DNA of 64,000 nt from Ciona savignyi. Taxonomy: Eukaryota > Chordata > Ascidiacea > Phlebobranchia > Cionidae. The notes beneath the pieces are model-generated. The model saw only the letters and a list, made by a program, of their open reading frames with translations, ran no database searches and was not told where the DNA came from. The DNA lies in the NCBI GenBank assembly GCA_000149265.1, contig CH003107.1:88414-152413 (forward strand). Reading direction: 5' to 3'. Below are positions 35,250 through 47,659 of this stretch, one piece after another (position 1 is the stretch's first letter; the number at the start of each line of letters is the position of its first letter). Position numbers and translations under genes: made by a program.

Positions 35250-37315
35250 ATAATTGCTTCTCGGATATAAATCACAACGTTGACTACGTAATTATCAAAC
35301 CGGGGAACTTCCTTGTACTAACCTTCACGTGACCGCATTAACCAGACGTTTTTCAGTTCGGTTTTCTCGATTTAAAAATGGAGTTTCGCGTTTTGTTCTA
35401 GTTTGGACAAACACAACCGGTTCGAACCATAAAAACATAATTTTAATCCAAATAACCCGTTTAACCAAGAGGGTCGCTGTGAGCCAGAGAGTAGTATATA
35501 GCCATGTGGGTACATATGGGGTCGGTACGAAGATCTATCGAATAGCTATAGGCGGCATCGGATCCTAGAACTTGGTCCCGGTCAGTCAGACCAATTTTGA
35601 ATAACCTGTCTCCACAATTCTACACCAGGTTATAAATATTCGGACAAAACAAATTAATTTAAGTTTATTACCAGATGCCGTGATATCAATATCGACTTTG
35701 TTTCCACAGGTAATCCATGATATCAGGGTTAAAATGTAAAAATATTAAGTTTTAAACCAGCACTAATAATACATGTTACACATTGTGATATAACAATACA
35801 TATGTATATTGTGACATAACAATAGTCATTCAATATGATTACGCAACAATGCGCATTATAATTGCAACAAATGGCTTTAAAAGTTAATAAACCACGTTTA
35901 ATTCGGTTTGAATTCATGTTTAAACAATTTCCTCCTAACTGATTTTATTACTTACATGACATATTGCATGTGTGATATTAAGATGTGTATTTTTCCACAA
36001 ATTCCAACAAATATTAGTATTAGCAGAATGCTGACTAAGTGCGATGTAAGGAGTAAAAGGTGGAAAATATTTATTTTCCAAACTCCTCGAATAATGATTT
36101 ATCGCTTTTCTAATAACAGTCTGCCTCTCGTCACGTGACCATTGTGGAAAGTTTCAACCCAACAAATGTCGGCTGCAACCAGTCTTCGCTGACTAGCTTC
36201 ATAATATATACTCCAAAGATTATTAATGATCAGAGTAAATAAAGAAAATCAAAAGTGAACAGTGTACAAGCGAGTGTTTATCATATTTACTTGGTCGCGT
36301 TTTAATGACTGAAACAAGATTAAAAACACAACAATTCTGGACTTGCTGTATATTTCTGAATCCTCGTTGTGCTAGATATGCATTAACATATTCCACGTGT
36401 TCGTTATTTAGTAAGAAGAATGCAGAACAACCGTAGTTACATAAATGGCGAAACCAACGACATTTACTAGAAATAAGAGCTTAATATGTATCGCATCATG
36501 TTAATTCATTCTCGTTTTATACAATGGACATGAAATCACATGTATTATGTCAATTGTTTATACAAAAGCATTATTCGAGTATACATTTAGTAGGATAGAT
36601 GCACTAGCACGTGATTGTAACAACTACGTCACAATATGTTTGAGATAATTATTCTTTACACATAATATCCATTCCCAGGTTAAACAACGCAATGTTTAAC
36701 TTCACTGCCTTAAAGCGGAGAAGGACATGAGATGAACAGGTAATCAAAGTCTTCGCTTTGGAGTTCGGCCGTTACACAGGTTAAACGCGCTCAGAATTGA
36801 TACCTCGCAGGTAGAGCTCAAACTGTGTACATTGTATATGTATATGTCTCACCCAATATATATGCAACATATGGGACCTGGTACAATATTAATCAACTCA
36901 AGCAAATAAACCAACCAACTTACCGCGGCTTGTTCTTCCCCCTCCATTTCAGCTTCTCACACTTTGTGCTTGAATCTTCCGCAGGAATCGCTTGCCTCTA
37001 CGCGTCGTCTTCGTCGTTTCCTCGCGTTCGTCGATTAAGTAGATTTCTGCAAATCATGGTAAAGAATAAGTTTATTTAGACCTGAGAAAAATACAAATTA
37101 CTTATTTTATACCGACATTAAAGTTCTATGTAAAAGTCATTATCGTCAAGATAAAAGTTAAAAAGTGTAATTCCCAGCAGAAACAAAAGAGCAAAATCTG
37201 GACTGGCACCGTATTTCGCATACGTTGTATTTTATTTTTACGTTGCACAGGCACTCAACAAAACTACCAACCGGATTAGATGTTTATTGAAAAAAGTTTA
37301 ACTTAAACAAAGTAA
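35250..37315. other. Spacer without recognised gene
   Basis: AT-rich. Apart from dispersed repeat C copy 2 (36375-36490) I recognise nothing that can be supported as a gene or element. Confidence 0.5.
36375..36490. repeat. Dispersed repeat C, copy 2
   Basis: Matches 22034-22150 in gtgttcgttattta, gtaagaag, tgcagaa and gacatttactagaaataaga. Both copies lie in the same orientation. Confidence 0.65.
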
Positions 37316-37317
37316 TA

Positions 37318-37545
37318 TTTATTAAATACGATTCCGCTCACGCTTTCACTGTGTTGACGAAATCCCAGCAAGGAACACGGGATACTTGTTTCGTCTCCAC
37401 CGATGTCCGTTCACGTTGAGTCCTTTCTCCGCAAAAGCTGGTTTTCAGGTTTTCTGCAGATTTTGATTACATTATAATGAGTTTTAATTACACAATTCTC
37501 TCCAGCCTCATGTTTACACTTTGTACAGGAAATCCCAGCAAATGC
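37318..37545. repeat. Repeat D, copy 1
   Basis: About 230 bp nearly repeated at 38440-38665: ttattaaatacgatt, gaaatcccagcaaggaacac, gggatacttgtttcgtctcc, ctccgcaaaagctggtt. The motif atcccagcaa recurs several times, also at 38340. No conserved reading frame is evident. Confidence 0.85.
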
Positions 37546-37876
37546 CTAGGATTGTTCCCCTCTTAGGCGAGGGTGAATTCTGCTTTTCTTTTCATGTAAA
37601 TCAGTATTTTCCTCACTAGTTAAGAATTGTGCAAAGAATATATCGGACACTCATGCTCGAATTTACACGGGAACAATAAGTTGCTTGTGGATAATATGTT
37701 TTTTATACAATTTGTGTTATCTTTCACCGACAATAAATATACAAGTTATTAAGGAATTATTCGTATACATACACCCAACACAACCTTTGACTTTAAACCG
37801 CGAAATCCAGCACGAATTCCTACTCGCTCCCCCGAATTCTCTCCTAGCGATTCTCTTGTTCAATTAGTAATTTCTA

Positions 37877-38118
37877 CATCGTAGATTGGGGTTAAAGTCA
37901 TTATCATCATGGTAGATTGGGGTTAAAGTCATTATCACCATGTTAGATTGGGGTTAAAGTCAATATCATCACAGTAGATTGGGGTTAAATTCATTATCAC
38001 CATGGTAGATTGGGGTTAAAGTCATTATCATCATGGTAGATTGACGTTAAAGTCATTATCATCATGGTAGATTGGGGTTAAAGTCATTATCATCATGGTA
38101 GATTGGGGTTAAAGTCAT
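37877..38118. repeat. 31-bp minisatellite (~8 units)
   Basis: About eight units of gtagattggggttaaagtca plus ttatcatcatg, with small variants (caccatg, gacgtta). It lies between the two copies of repeat D. Confidence 0.93.
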
Positions 38119-38439
38119 CACCAATAATTAAAGTTATTAATTAAAAACCTTAGATACCAAAAAGGAAACAATCACCACGGAAAAAACGATCAATCAACGG
38201 GTGATCGGCCCAAACAATTTAAAAGTTAGAAACTACAATTCTAAAAGTTGAAACTGGACTTGACGTATTGACGAGCTCCATAAGATCTTTGTATAAACAT
38301 AATATATATGCGGTCGCAAATTTTCACATTGTACGGGATCCCAGCAAGGTTCTACACTGTGTTTTAACCTACAAACTACACAATCGGATAGGAATTGCTG
38401 ACAAACGTTTTACTACGACCACACACATCAACAAATAAT

Positions 38440-38665
38440 TATTAAATACGATTTCTCACGCTTTCACTGTGTTGTCGAAATCCCAGCAAGGAACACGGGA
38501 TACTTGTTTCGTCTCCACCGATGACGTTCTCGTCGATTCTTTTCTCCGCAAAAGCTGGTTCTCAGGTTTCTGCAGATTTTGATTTAATTATAATGAGTAT
38601 TAATTGCACGATACTCTCCAGCCTTATGTCTTCACATTGTACAGAGAATCCCAGCAAAAGGACTA
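38440..38665. repeat. Repeat D, copy 2
   Basis: The second copy of 37318-37545, same orientation, with a few small indels (for example gatgtccgttcacg against gatgacgttctcg). Confidence 0.85.
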
Positions 38666-38669
38666 CTTG

Positions 38670-41600
38670 CCTCTCGACACCGAATCTCTTCTCTCTGGTA
38701 GTTCCTGTGCAGAAGATATTGTATATTAAGTTACTCCAAACTGATCTTTACACGATATTGTACGCGAAATTAAATTGTACATAATTTCTTATGAGAAACC
38801 GAAAGGTTTAAATCATTATTACAATGCTTTGAAATAAGTAACACTGGGCGCGCATCTCACTTTGCCCCGGGAATCCAAGTTAGAATCGCGGATTACTCTA
38901 CTCCCTCTACCAAGTAGCTCTGCGTCTTCCCGCCGCTAAATCAGTAGTTTTCTGCGAGAGTAGTTTGTTCAAAAAATAGTGTTGAACAAATACTGCTCGA
39001 TATTAAACTTTGGAAGTCAGGAAAAGATCAAGTGTTCGAATAAACATTACTTTTCTTTAACATTTGTTTTAAAAAGGTTTAAATTATATTTTTATTAAAC
39101 ACAAACAATCAAGAAATTAATCCACCTAATAAACAGCACCATATAATTTTTGGTAAAAGTTTGTATTTTGAATTATTAGGATTAAGTTATTATTAAAATC
39201 ACATTTTATAGAAGCTAGATAATATTTCCATGTTTATCACGAACCGTGTCTATAATATATTAGTCAAACACGAACCAGGAACGGTATATCAGTAAATATC
39301 CTAATACCATGTTATACCAACAACTCTTTCTATGAAATAAGGTAATTTATGGCTAGGAAAACATAGCAATTTCGCCATTACGTGTTATATCATTTAATTT
39401 TGAACGCATTATTATACAGATGTGCTTTACTGTTTTCTCATAGCCTGCAATCCGACTTTAGGAAATTTAAGTTTCCTGACTAATCTTTTATCACGAACCA
39501 CGTGTTGCGCCGCCTTTTTTTGTGTGTTCGTAATCGCTTGTGCTGAAACGTGATGTAGAAGAATCATTCTAAAATGTGTCCAACGAAACGACAGCCTAAA
39601 AAACCTTCTAATGATATGGCGGTCTATGATTCAACTAAAGAAACCAGAGTATAAGAACAACGTTTAACTGTATGGCACTATATCAAATTCGACCAATGAA
39701 AGTCTTAAGAATTTTTGTCTAACGAACCAACAAGCGAAATTAAACTGTTTGTATTGTTTGAACTTCGCTGTGTCAGCTTATAAATAAACAAGAATAAAAG
39801 CCCCTTCCGTGAGTTGTCGGATTGCGAGAGTCAAATTAACTGAGTACGGTCAGCCAGAGAATCGTCTGATCAGAACTTATATTACCGACACGCCACAGAC
39901 ACACTGGCGAAGTGCGTTAATACTCCTATGTGCTGTTACTGATACCTGTGTCTGCATTTGGTCAACAAATAATTATATTCTGCTGTTTCAATTATAATCA
40001 GGGCACCAAATTATCATTCACATTGAAACTGAATCTAGCCGCGTGGAAGTAAATATTTTTATTTGCTACAACTCAAACCCAAAGAACAATGCACAATCTT
40101 CCGGATCCAGAGATACTAATAGCACTGTAGTAGGCTTTCGAAGAACAAAGTTTCTGTCGGTATACCAGACTCGACCGGACTCACCTTTTACTGTGATCCA
40201 ATGAGAAACCAAGAATTCCTCGCCCTCGACTACCGAGTCGATTGACTTTTTCCTTCTTCGACTGAGCAGTTTGTCCACAAGCAAGTTTGAATAGATTTAA
40301 AAAACAATTAATTTTCTAAAAATCTATTAAACCAGATATAAAATGGCAACCCTTAGATTGTTGATTTTGTGCAGAAAATCAAGCAGAAACTTGAGAATGG
40401 CAACCACCTGTCAACCGCCACCATTTGTTAAGCACAAGGCAACTATGCGTTTATATATCCATGTAAGCAAGGTCACTGGGCAGAGTAATGTTATATGGTA
40501 CTATAAACCGTTCTATATTGGGGTTTAAAAAAATCCGATTTTATTTTTAACGACTTGATTTACACTTTAGTTTTGCGATGTCAAGGCGATATTACAGGAA
40601 CGATATAGTTATAAATCATAACGTTATAAATCGATAGAGTTAAAAGTTCTTTTTCATTTTTATTTAGTTGCCCTTGTCAATATGTTATATAGACATCGTA
40701 TTACTTACGGATCGGCTAGTTTGCCGAATTGTTTATTGTATTCTATACTAATGCTGATTATATGTTAATCGGATAGAAGATTTAATTTCACAAACCTAAA
40801 GGCTATGGTTCTTTAGCCCCGATATCATATTACCTTCGAACTCACCATATGCACACGAACTATTGAAATTCGAGCAGTCTAAAATCTTTGGCCTATTTTA
40901 TTTGGGTGTTGTGGTTAGAAAATTAGAAGAGTAAACCTGAATGATTAAATTTTATATATTACATAAGCCTCGTTCTTAACAAATGAAACATTACGGCAAA
41001 CCGGCACTAAACATGCCTGCAAAATATAGTTGAGAGCGATTTTTCGTAATTAAATTACACCTTGAAATTTACATACTGAGCAATAAGATAATACAATATA
41101 ATACATAGCTAAGTTTCTGAATATATATTATGGCTTCTCGCTGATTTAAGGAACTGACTGGAGGTAATGCTTCATGGAAACTCCCGGATGTTTTCTTTCG
41201 CTGCTCGCTGTATCACGTGACAGTCAGTGCTGCGTAGCCCCCTGTATTATCAGACTTTTTCATTTCACGCCTGACTGAAACACCATTGGCACTCTAAGCT
41301 ACATAATCCACGTAACCAGGGTGACGTGGAGTTCGTAGATTTTCTTCACATGTTCAAAACCACGATTATTTCACATCCACATAATCAAATTAAAAAAAGA
41401 ATGTTATTTAGCAACTTAATAATTTACACAGTAACAACAGTTATGTAGTCAACCAATATTATAAGATGTACTTATAAATAACGAAACTCTTGGCAAGCTT
41501 TTAGCTAACATGTTTAATAACTCTATAATTTATAAATATATATCTCTTTAATATTTGCTCATATGAAACCTCAATAAAGTTAGCCTGTCAATTCAAGACC

Positions 41601-42111
41601 GTACAAATGTACAATGAATCGTAAATTTACAAACGTAGAGCTTGTTTGGGACTGGATACTTCTAAATTACCCATGCGTTACGCCGTTGACGCGGCGAGAG
41701 TGGGAAAAGATATGATAGAGTTAAGTTAAATTTTTACCAAAATAAAGTTAACACGGGTTACGAGAAATTAAATACAGGCCGCGGTTTTCAGATGACTATA
41801 CCTACGCCAATTCTTATGTATCAAAAACATGACAAATGCACATTTCGATAGAATTGGAATTAAATCCTCCGAAAAGATATTATTTCCGACTGGTGGAAGG
41901 CAAAGTGGATCACCCCCCATTAACGTCAATATTCGCAGTCATAGTCGGATATTTTCAACTATTTAAATTGTGTTTTCCAAATGCCATCACTACATTAATA
42001 ATCACGGACTATGGCATAATATTATTAAGTTCCCACGTACAGTTAACAGACAACACGCAGAAAAATAATAAAACATAGCTTGAAAATGCTTGAGTTACCG
42101 AACAAAAATAA
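38670..42111. other. Long spacer, no gene recognised
   Basis: AT-rich DNA with no known transposon end or clear exon. The only stretch that looks slightly coding is a minus-strand 72-codon frame at 40066-40284, listed separately. Confidence 0.5.
40066..40284 (-). CDS. Unrecognised possible exon
   Basis: The minus strand has a 72-codon open stretch (KLLSRRRKKSIDSV, EGEEFLVSHWITVKGESGRV) with higher GC than its surroundings and mixed hydrophobic/polar composition. An AG that could act as acceptor (aactgctcag) lies at its start, and an A-rich AATAAAAATA follows its stop. I do not recognise the family; it could be a terminal exon, a retroelement scrap or chance. Confidence 0.2.
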   Translation of the reverse strand: MLVDKLLSRRRKKSIDSVVEGEEFLVSHWITVKGESGRVWYTDRNFVLRKPTTVLLVSLDPEDCALFFGFEL

Positions 42112-42382
42112 CGAAACGCTTTACCGCACACTTTTCTTTGAGGCTTAGTGTAATAGTGCAATTTTTGCTTTATAAGCAATTAATTAATTATTTTTTCTAT
42201 AGGCCTAATTATTTTTTTTATTTGGGTTTAGCGGCCACTTCAACCTATACCGAATTTTAATAGTCTATTCCTTTTTTAGACGTGTTCTAACGACTGTCGT
42301 TTTGCCGATTTTCCCGTTTTCCAAATTTTTACCAATAGTCCCACTTCGTGTTTTCATCGTGAAAACAAAAACTAAACTAAAC
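42112..42382 (+). mobile_element. LINE 3' end fragment
   Basis: Shares cgctttaccgcacact, gtgttctaacgactg, cgttttgccg and ttttcccgtt with 27580-27836 and ends in a similar tandem tail (aaaactaaactaaac). It is a 5'-truncated copy of the family, and the BEL element is inserted in its tail; the tail seems to resume after 48262 as ctaaactaaatctaag. Confidence 0.65.
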
Positions 42383-42986
42383 TGTTACGGTTATTAATCC
42401 CAAAATTGTTGTATACGATTTCTATTATTTCCATTGTTATCAAAACCGCCATGCGTAACGGGCAAAACCACCATGTGTTATACAGATTGCGACATTTCTT
42501 TGTCTAAGTGCCATGCCAAGTTAGATCAGCCATGTTTGTGTACAATGTGTACGCCAGTTTTCCAAGTTGTTTAGTGTAGCTTGTGTTGTGGCTGCAGTAT
42601 ATGTTATGCTGATATTGTAGCAGTAATATTTCACCTAGCTTAATTGCAATACTTCAATGTTTAAATCTAGCTATTGTGTAGCATTTGCAATTGTGAAAGT
42701 GTTTAAGGTACTATATGTGTTATGCTAAACTGCCTCTATTTGAATTGCTAACTGTGTATTCTATTTGTATAAGGTTGATCGAATCGTGGTTGAACACCTC
42801 AGAAATTTAGTCGTTTAGTCGCTACTGTTCATTTCATCTACTTCACTGCACCGGAACTGTATAATACACTTTTCTGCAACTATAGTGATGTGTTTGATGG
42901 GCAGTCACTTAATCGCTGACAAGACTACCGATTTGATTGACATACCACGACCATAGGGTCACGTAGGATACGGTTTAAATTCTACA
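42383..42986 (+). repeat. 5' LTR of the younger BEL element
   Basis: 604 bp, matching 47660-48261. At 42758-42773 it contains attctatttgtataag followed by GT, a 15/16 match to the Ciona spliced leader with its donor. Confidence 0.93.
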
Positions 42987-43079
42987 TTGATTTCTGAGAG
43001 CTTCAACTTTATCAAGTTGGATACTTACCTACAACAAGAGTAGGTCGGACATTTTTTATTTTTGGAACATTAACTGAAG

Positions 43080-44170
43080 ATGAGTTGTTTGGACTCAGTT
43101 GATAAAAAATGTCAGATCTACGTACGAGACAACAAAGGAGCTCCTGTCGCCCCATATTCCCGTCACACTTCCAGGAGTTCCATTAGTTCTGCTCGTCGGA
43201 ATGCTAACATGAAGCAAGTGCAGCTTCAACAAGCGGAGTATGAGGCTTCGCTTCGCCGGCAGAAATTGGAAAATCAGGCCAGGAGAGAACTGCTCCAACT
43301 AGAGCAGGGGTGGGCAACATACGGCCCGCGGGCTGGGTCCGGCCCGTAAAGGGATTTCGACCGGCCCCCAGACTGTATCTAACAATAGCCTGTAACGTGG
43401 CCCAGGTCCGGCCCGCTGTCTGTAACCGTTTTTCTTTAGCTGTTATCAGTTATATTTAAATTTTAAATATAAATGTATTTTATGAATTATTAAGGATCAT
43501 TAACCATAAAATATACCATGAAACGTGAATTAGAAAAAGAGTTTCGAGCATTTAACAAAGATTGGATATCAAAGTATTTTTACAAAGGTAGGCAACAAAG
43601 CAGTATGTTTACTGTATGGTCAGAGTGTTGCGGTATTAAAATAGTACAACATTAGTCGTCAATATTTAACGAAACATGGAAACTATGGCAATCATTTAGT
43701 GAATAAATATGTGATTAAGTTATTGAGTTTTATTTATTTAATCCGGCCCACCAAGAACTTCATTTTCCCACATCTGGCCCGCCTACTAGAAAAGTTGCCC
43801 ACCCCTGAACTAGAGCATGAACATGAGCGGAAACGTGAACGTGAGCGTGAACGTGAGCTTGAGCGACAAAAACAAGAAGTTCAAATAAAGAAGGAAGAAG
43901 AAGAACTCTTGATCTGTCTAAGATCAGAGCGGATACAAAAAAGGCAGAACTGCTAGTCGAAGACGAAACCAGCAGCTGTACCACTTACAAATCACGAAAG
44001 AAGAAAGCGTTGCGGGAGCTTGCGGTGGAAACACAACCTATTAGTTTCCAATCGACCCCGTTTCACCTGCCACAAGAGGATCACACCAGTGAGTCCAGAG
44101 TCCAGGATCTATTCCTAAATGATCGTGAGGACCTAGTTCCAACACCGGGGCCGCCAGAAAATTGAGCCAC
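43080..44170 (+). mobile_element. BEL gag N-terminal region
   Basis: The plus strand starts MSCLDSVDKKCQIYV and becomes a glutamine/arginine-rich coiled coil (VQLQQAEYEASLRRQKLENQ). It continues after the hAT MITE as an Arg/Glu-rich helix (ELEHEHERKRERERE). Coiled coils of this kind precede DUF1759 in BEL gag proteins. Confidence 0.75.
43305..43807. mobile_element. Non-autonomous hAT MITE, 503 bp, inside BEL gag
   Basis: Perfect 14-bp terminal inverted repeats (caggggtgggcaac and gttgcccacccctg) with an exact 8-bp target duplication, aactagag, at 43297-43304 and 43808-43815. The central TA of the duplication and the end sequence suit the Buster branch of hAT. Both ends are rich in ggcccg blocks. 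There is no transposase. It is inserted into the gag region of the BEL element, so it is younger than that insertion or was carried by it. Confidence 0.95.
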
Positions 44171-44196
44171 TGCGACCTGCCACCGAGTCGGGTTCA

Positions 44197-46740
44197 GTGG
44201 TCAAGGAGGAAAGGGATCAGCCAAATGTAGTTCGTGCCAGCCACACTACTTCTCATGAGGAGAATCGGTTTAACTTTCTTCCACTCTACAGTGACCCAAC
44301 GATGCCGAAGTTGGAACTAGCTAGCTTTAGTGGGGATGTCCTGGAGTACCAATCATTTCGTGATGACTTCAACAGATTTATTGGTTCTCGGACCCTTGAG
44401 GACGCAATCAAACTGCGACACCTTCTGAACCTGTGTAAAGGAAACGCTTTTCAGACTATCAAGGGTTGTAAACATTATGATGACCATGCTGTAGGATACA
44501 GAAAAGCATGGGAACGCTTGGACCACAAGTACGGTGAGAGAACCACCCTGGTGCAGAGTCACCTTAACAAAATCACTGAGGGACCACATATACACCCAAC
44601 GGATACTGATGCACTGTATCATTTGGCGGATGAGATGTTCTACTGCTACAGACTCCTGACCAAATGGGGGTACCAGAATGATGTCAACAGCCAACAGAAC
44701 TTGGGAAAGATATTTGTGCGCCTCCCTAAGGAAGCTCAACTGGAGTTTAAAAGACTGCCTATCGAGAAGAGATCGTTCTCTGAGTTGATAAAAGTTGTGG
44801 AAAAGGCTGCACGAGAGTCAAGGGACTTTCTTAACCACCTCTATCATGAGGAACCTGCTATACCAAGAAAGGGTTTAGCAGTCAAAATCAAGGTTGCAAA
44901 TAAGCAATCAAGGCAATTCACAGCGGCGCAAAAGTCAAAGGATGAGCAAACATCACCCACTGCGGACCATAAGGTGGCAACCGACTGTCCATTCTGCAGT
45001 GATGTTCATCCGCTGTGGAGCTGCAACAAGTTCTTGGATAAGTCCGTTTTAGAGCGACTTAGGTTTGCGAATGCAAAGAAGCTCTGTTTTAATTGCTTAC
45101 GCACAAGCCACCGGACTCCGGCCTGTGAATCGGGGTGGACGTGCCAAAAATGTCATCACAAACACCACACTGTGCTGCACATCGGCAAGGAAACGGACAA
45201 GTCATCCTTCGAGCCTCGTAGTAATGCAAAAGATGAAAAGGCTGTAAATTGCTGCAACAAAACTGTCCAAGCACAGAAATATGTTCGTCATTTCAAGGTT
45301 GTTCCTGTCAAGGTGTGGGGCAACACTGCAGCCAAGTGTGTGGAAACATATGCATTCCTCGACGATGGATCCGACACCAGCCTGTGTACAGCTGACTTGG
45401 TCAGAAAACTTGGGTTGAAGGAAACAAATGGACGCGTCGCCCTATATACAACCAACTCTGTCACGAACCACACACGGCGGGTCGACTCCTTACATGTGCA
45501 GGGGCTAGAAGAACCTGAATCGTTCGACCTGCATGATGTCCTTGTTCTGGAGGACATGATTGATATCAGCGATAGCATACCGACAGAAGAAGTGGCAAGT
45601 CTTTACCCACATTTGAAGGACTTGAAGTTTCCCAAGTTGAACCATACCAAGGTGGAGCTTCTGTTGGGGAACAATGTACACGAGGCATTCCGGCTGATTG
45701 AGCAACGCTGTGGCGAACCCGGTGAGCCATTCGGACTCCACACAGCATTGGGTTGGACATTGTTCGGCTCAGATTACTCCTCGACAACGGGGCGAACTGA
45801 GCGCAGTGTGAATCTGCACTTCATGCACCAAAGGGAGCCTGTAATTGACTCGTGCAAACAGATGCTGGACTTCTTCGCTGGAGATTTCGATGACTTGGCC
45901 AAGCCTCAAAAGAGTGAATGGTCAATTGAGAATAAGCAAGCCATGGTGATCATGGACAAGACAGTAAAGAAGGTCAAAGGTCATTATCAGATTGGTCTCC
46001 CATGGAAGCATGGTCCAGACAACAGGAGGATGGCTGTGCGAAGACTCCAGTCTCTCAAACGACGTCTGGAGGGGAACCCTGACCTGTTCAAAAGGTATAG
46101 AGAGAAGATTAAGGACTATTTAACTCAGGGGCATGCAAGTATCGTACCACCCGGAGCGTGTGTACTGACTGCCTGGGACCCTGGCGGCGTCTGGGATCGT
46201 ATGCTCCAATCGGTCCGGAAGCTCATGCGTTCTTTCATCGGAGAAAGGATGTTGGATGACTTCGGCCTGCTCACACTGCTGGCTGAGGTTGAAAGGATCC
46301 TGAATGATCGACCAATTACACCTGCAAGCGATGATCCCAGAGACTTGTGCACATTGACACATAGTATGCTGCTGACGGGTGCACTAGGTGACTCGTTCCC
46401 ACCAGATGAGTTCATTAAGGCAGATGGCTACCGAAAGTCATGGCGCCTTACTCAGCTGCTTGCGGACCAGTTCTGGAACCACTGGCTGCTGGAATACCTG
46501 CCACTACTGCAGCAGCGACAGAAATGGCTGCGGTGGTTCAAAAACTTTGCAATAGGAGCACATTGTTCTCATTGTGGATGAGACAATGAAACGCGGACAT
46601 TGGCCGAAGGGAATCATCGAACATTGCGAGTACGATAAGAATGGGATGGTGAGACGCGTGCGCGTGCGGACGGCGACATCTACATTGGAGCGGGACATTC
46701 GTAAATTGTGCCTACTAGAGGCACACCCGTGATCTTGTAC
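44197..46740 (+). mobile_element. BEL gag, protease and integrase-end region
   Basis: In order: the DUF1759-like gag core (PKLELASFSGDVLEYQSFRD; LLNLCKGNAFQTIKGC), Cys/His fingers (CPFCSDVHPLWSC, CFNCLRTSHRTPAC, CQKCHHKHH), an A17-type protease (TYAFLDDGSDTSLCTADLV), and near the end the integrase C-terminal part (NDRPITPASDDPRDL; FWNHWLLEYLPLLQQRQKW). RT and RNase H are not present in this copy. Confidence 0.9.
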
Positions 46741-47659
46741 TTATCGCAGTTCTTACCCTGTGTTTTTGAGTGTGTAGGCCTCGTAAAGGAACACACAACC
46801 TTCCTTCCTTTCCGGCATGGTTTCTCCCATGTAGTGTGCACGTACATTGCTTTGTAGGTATGCGTTATTATTGTCGTGTTATGAATTTCATGTATAACCC
46901 CAGCGGTGATAGATTCTGGTTTACGTACTATTTTTGCAACCAACTGGTTTTAGCGGGTTTTGCCAGCAGAGTAAAGACAAGAGGTAGCATAGGTGAAGTA
47001 TTTTATTGGGTTTTTACGCAAGGTGCAGCAAGGAAGAGCGCTGCGTACACAGGGCATAGCTTAGGTAAGTATAGGTAAAGGTTGAGAGAGCGGGTAGTCC
47101 AAGCGAGGACCAACCAAATTGCTCTCTGATATTACGAAATATTATACGGTTTATATAAGATACATAACAGGAAACACATGTTTGTATACACGAGGCTTGG
47201 ACCTCGTTAATCAGAACGCGGGAAATAATTCATCGAATGGGCTGTCAGGAAACTAATCGCAATTTCCCTTGCACAAAATATGAACACATGGCATGGCGAC
47301 CTAATTGTTAAAATGTACAATAAGACAATTATAAATACGTGTGGGATTCCCACACTATGTAGAGCAATTACACTGTACCGGTTTATACAACCCTTCTTGC
47401 CAATTTGTTATTGTGTGCTACTTCATACACTTCAGCGTTCTGTGTAACCAAACAAAGTTCATTACTGTCATTGCCGCTACTGTCTATTGCTTACTTTATT
47501 GCCGCTCACATTGCCGAATAGCTCGAATGTATTCACTCATTCAGTGTTCATGTCACTTTCGTTGTGTTTGCTTACCTAGTTGTGCATTTACGGTATTCTG
47601 TGTTCATAATAACCGTTTGTTTAAAATGACTTCGTTGACTCTTGGCATTGGGGCCGATA
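46741..47659 (+). other. BEL 3' untranslated region
   Basis: About 0.9 kb between the integrase end and the 3' LTR. No domain or splice-like structure is recognised. It probably belongs to the element. Confidence 0.45.

Noticed and set aside
37877-38118. CRISPR-like array
   Set aside because: 31-bp units directly abut each other with no unique spacers; it is a minisatellite.
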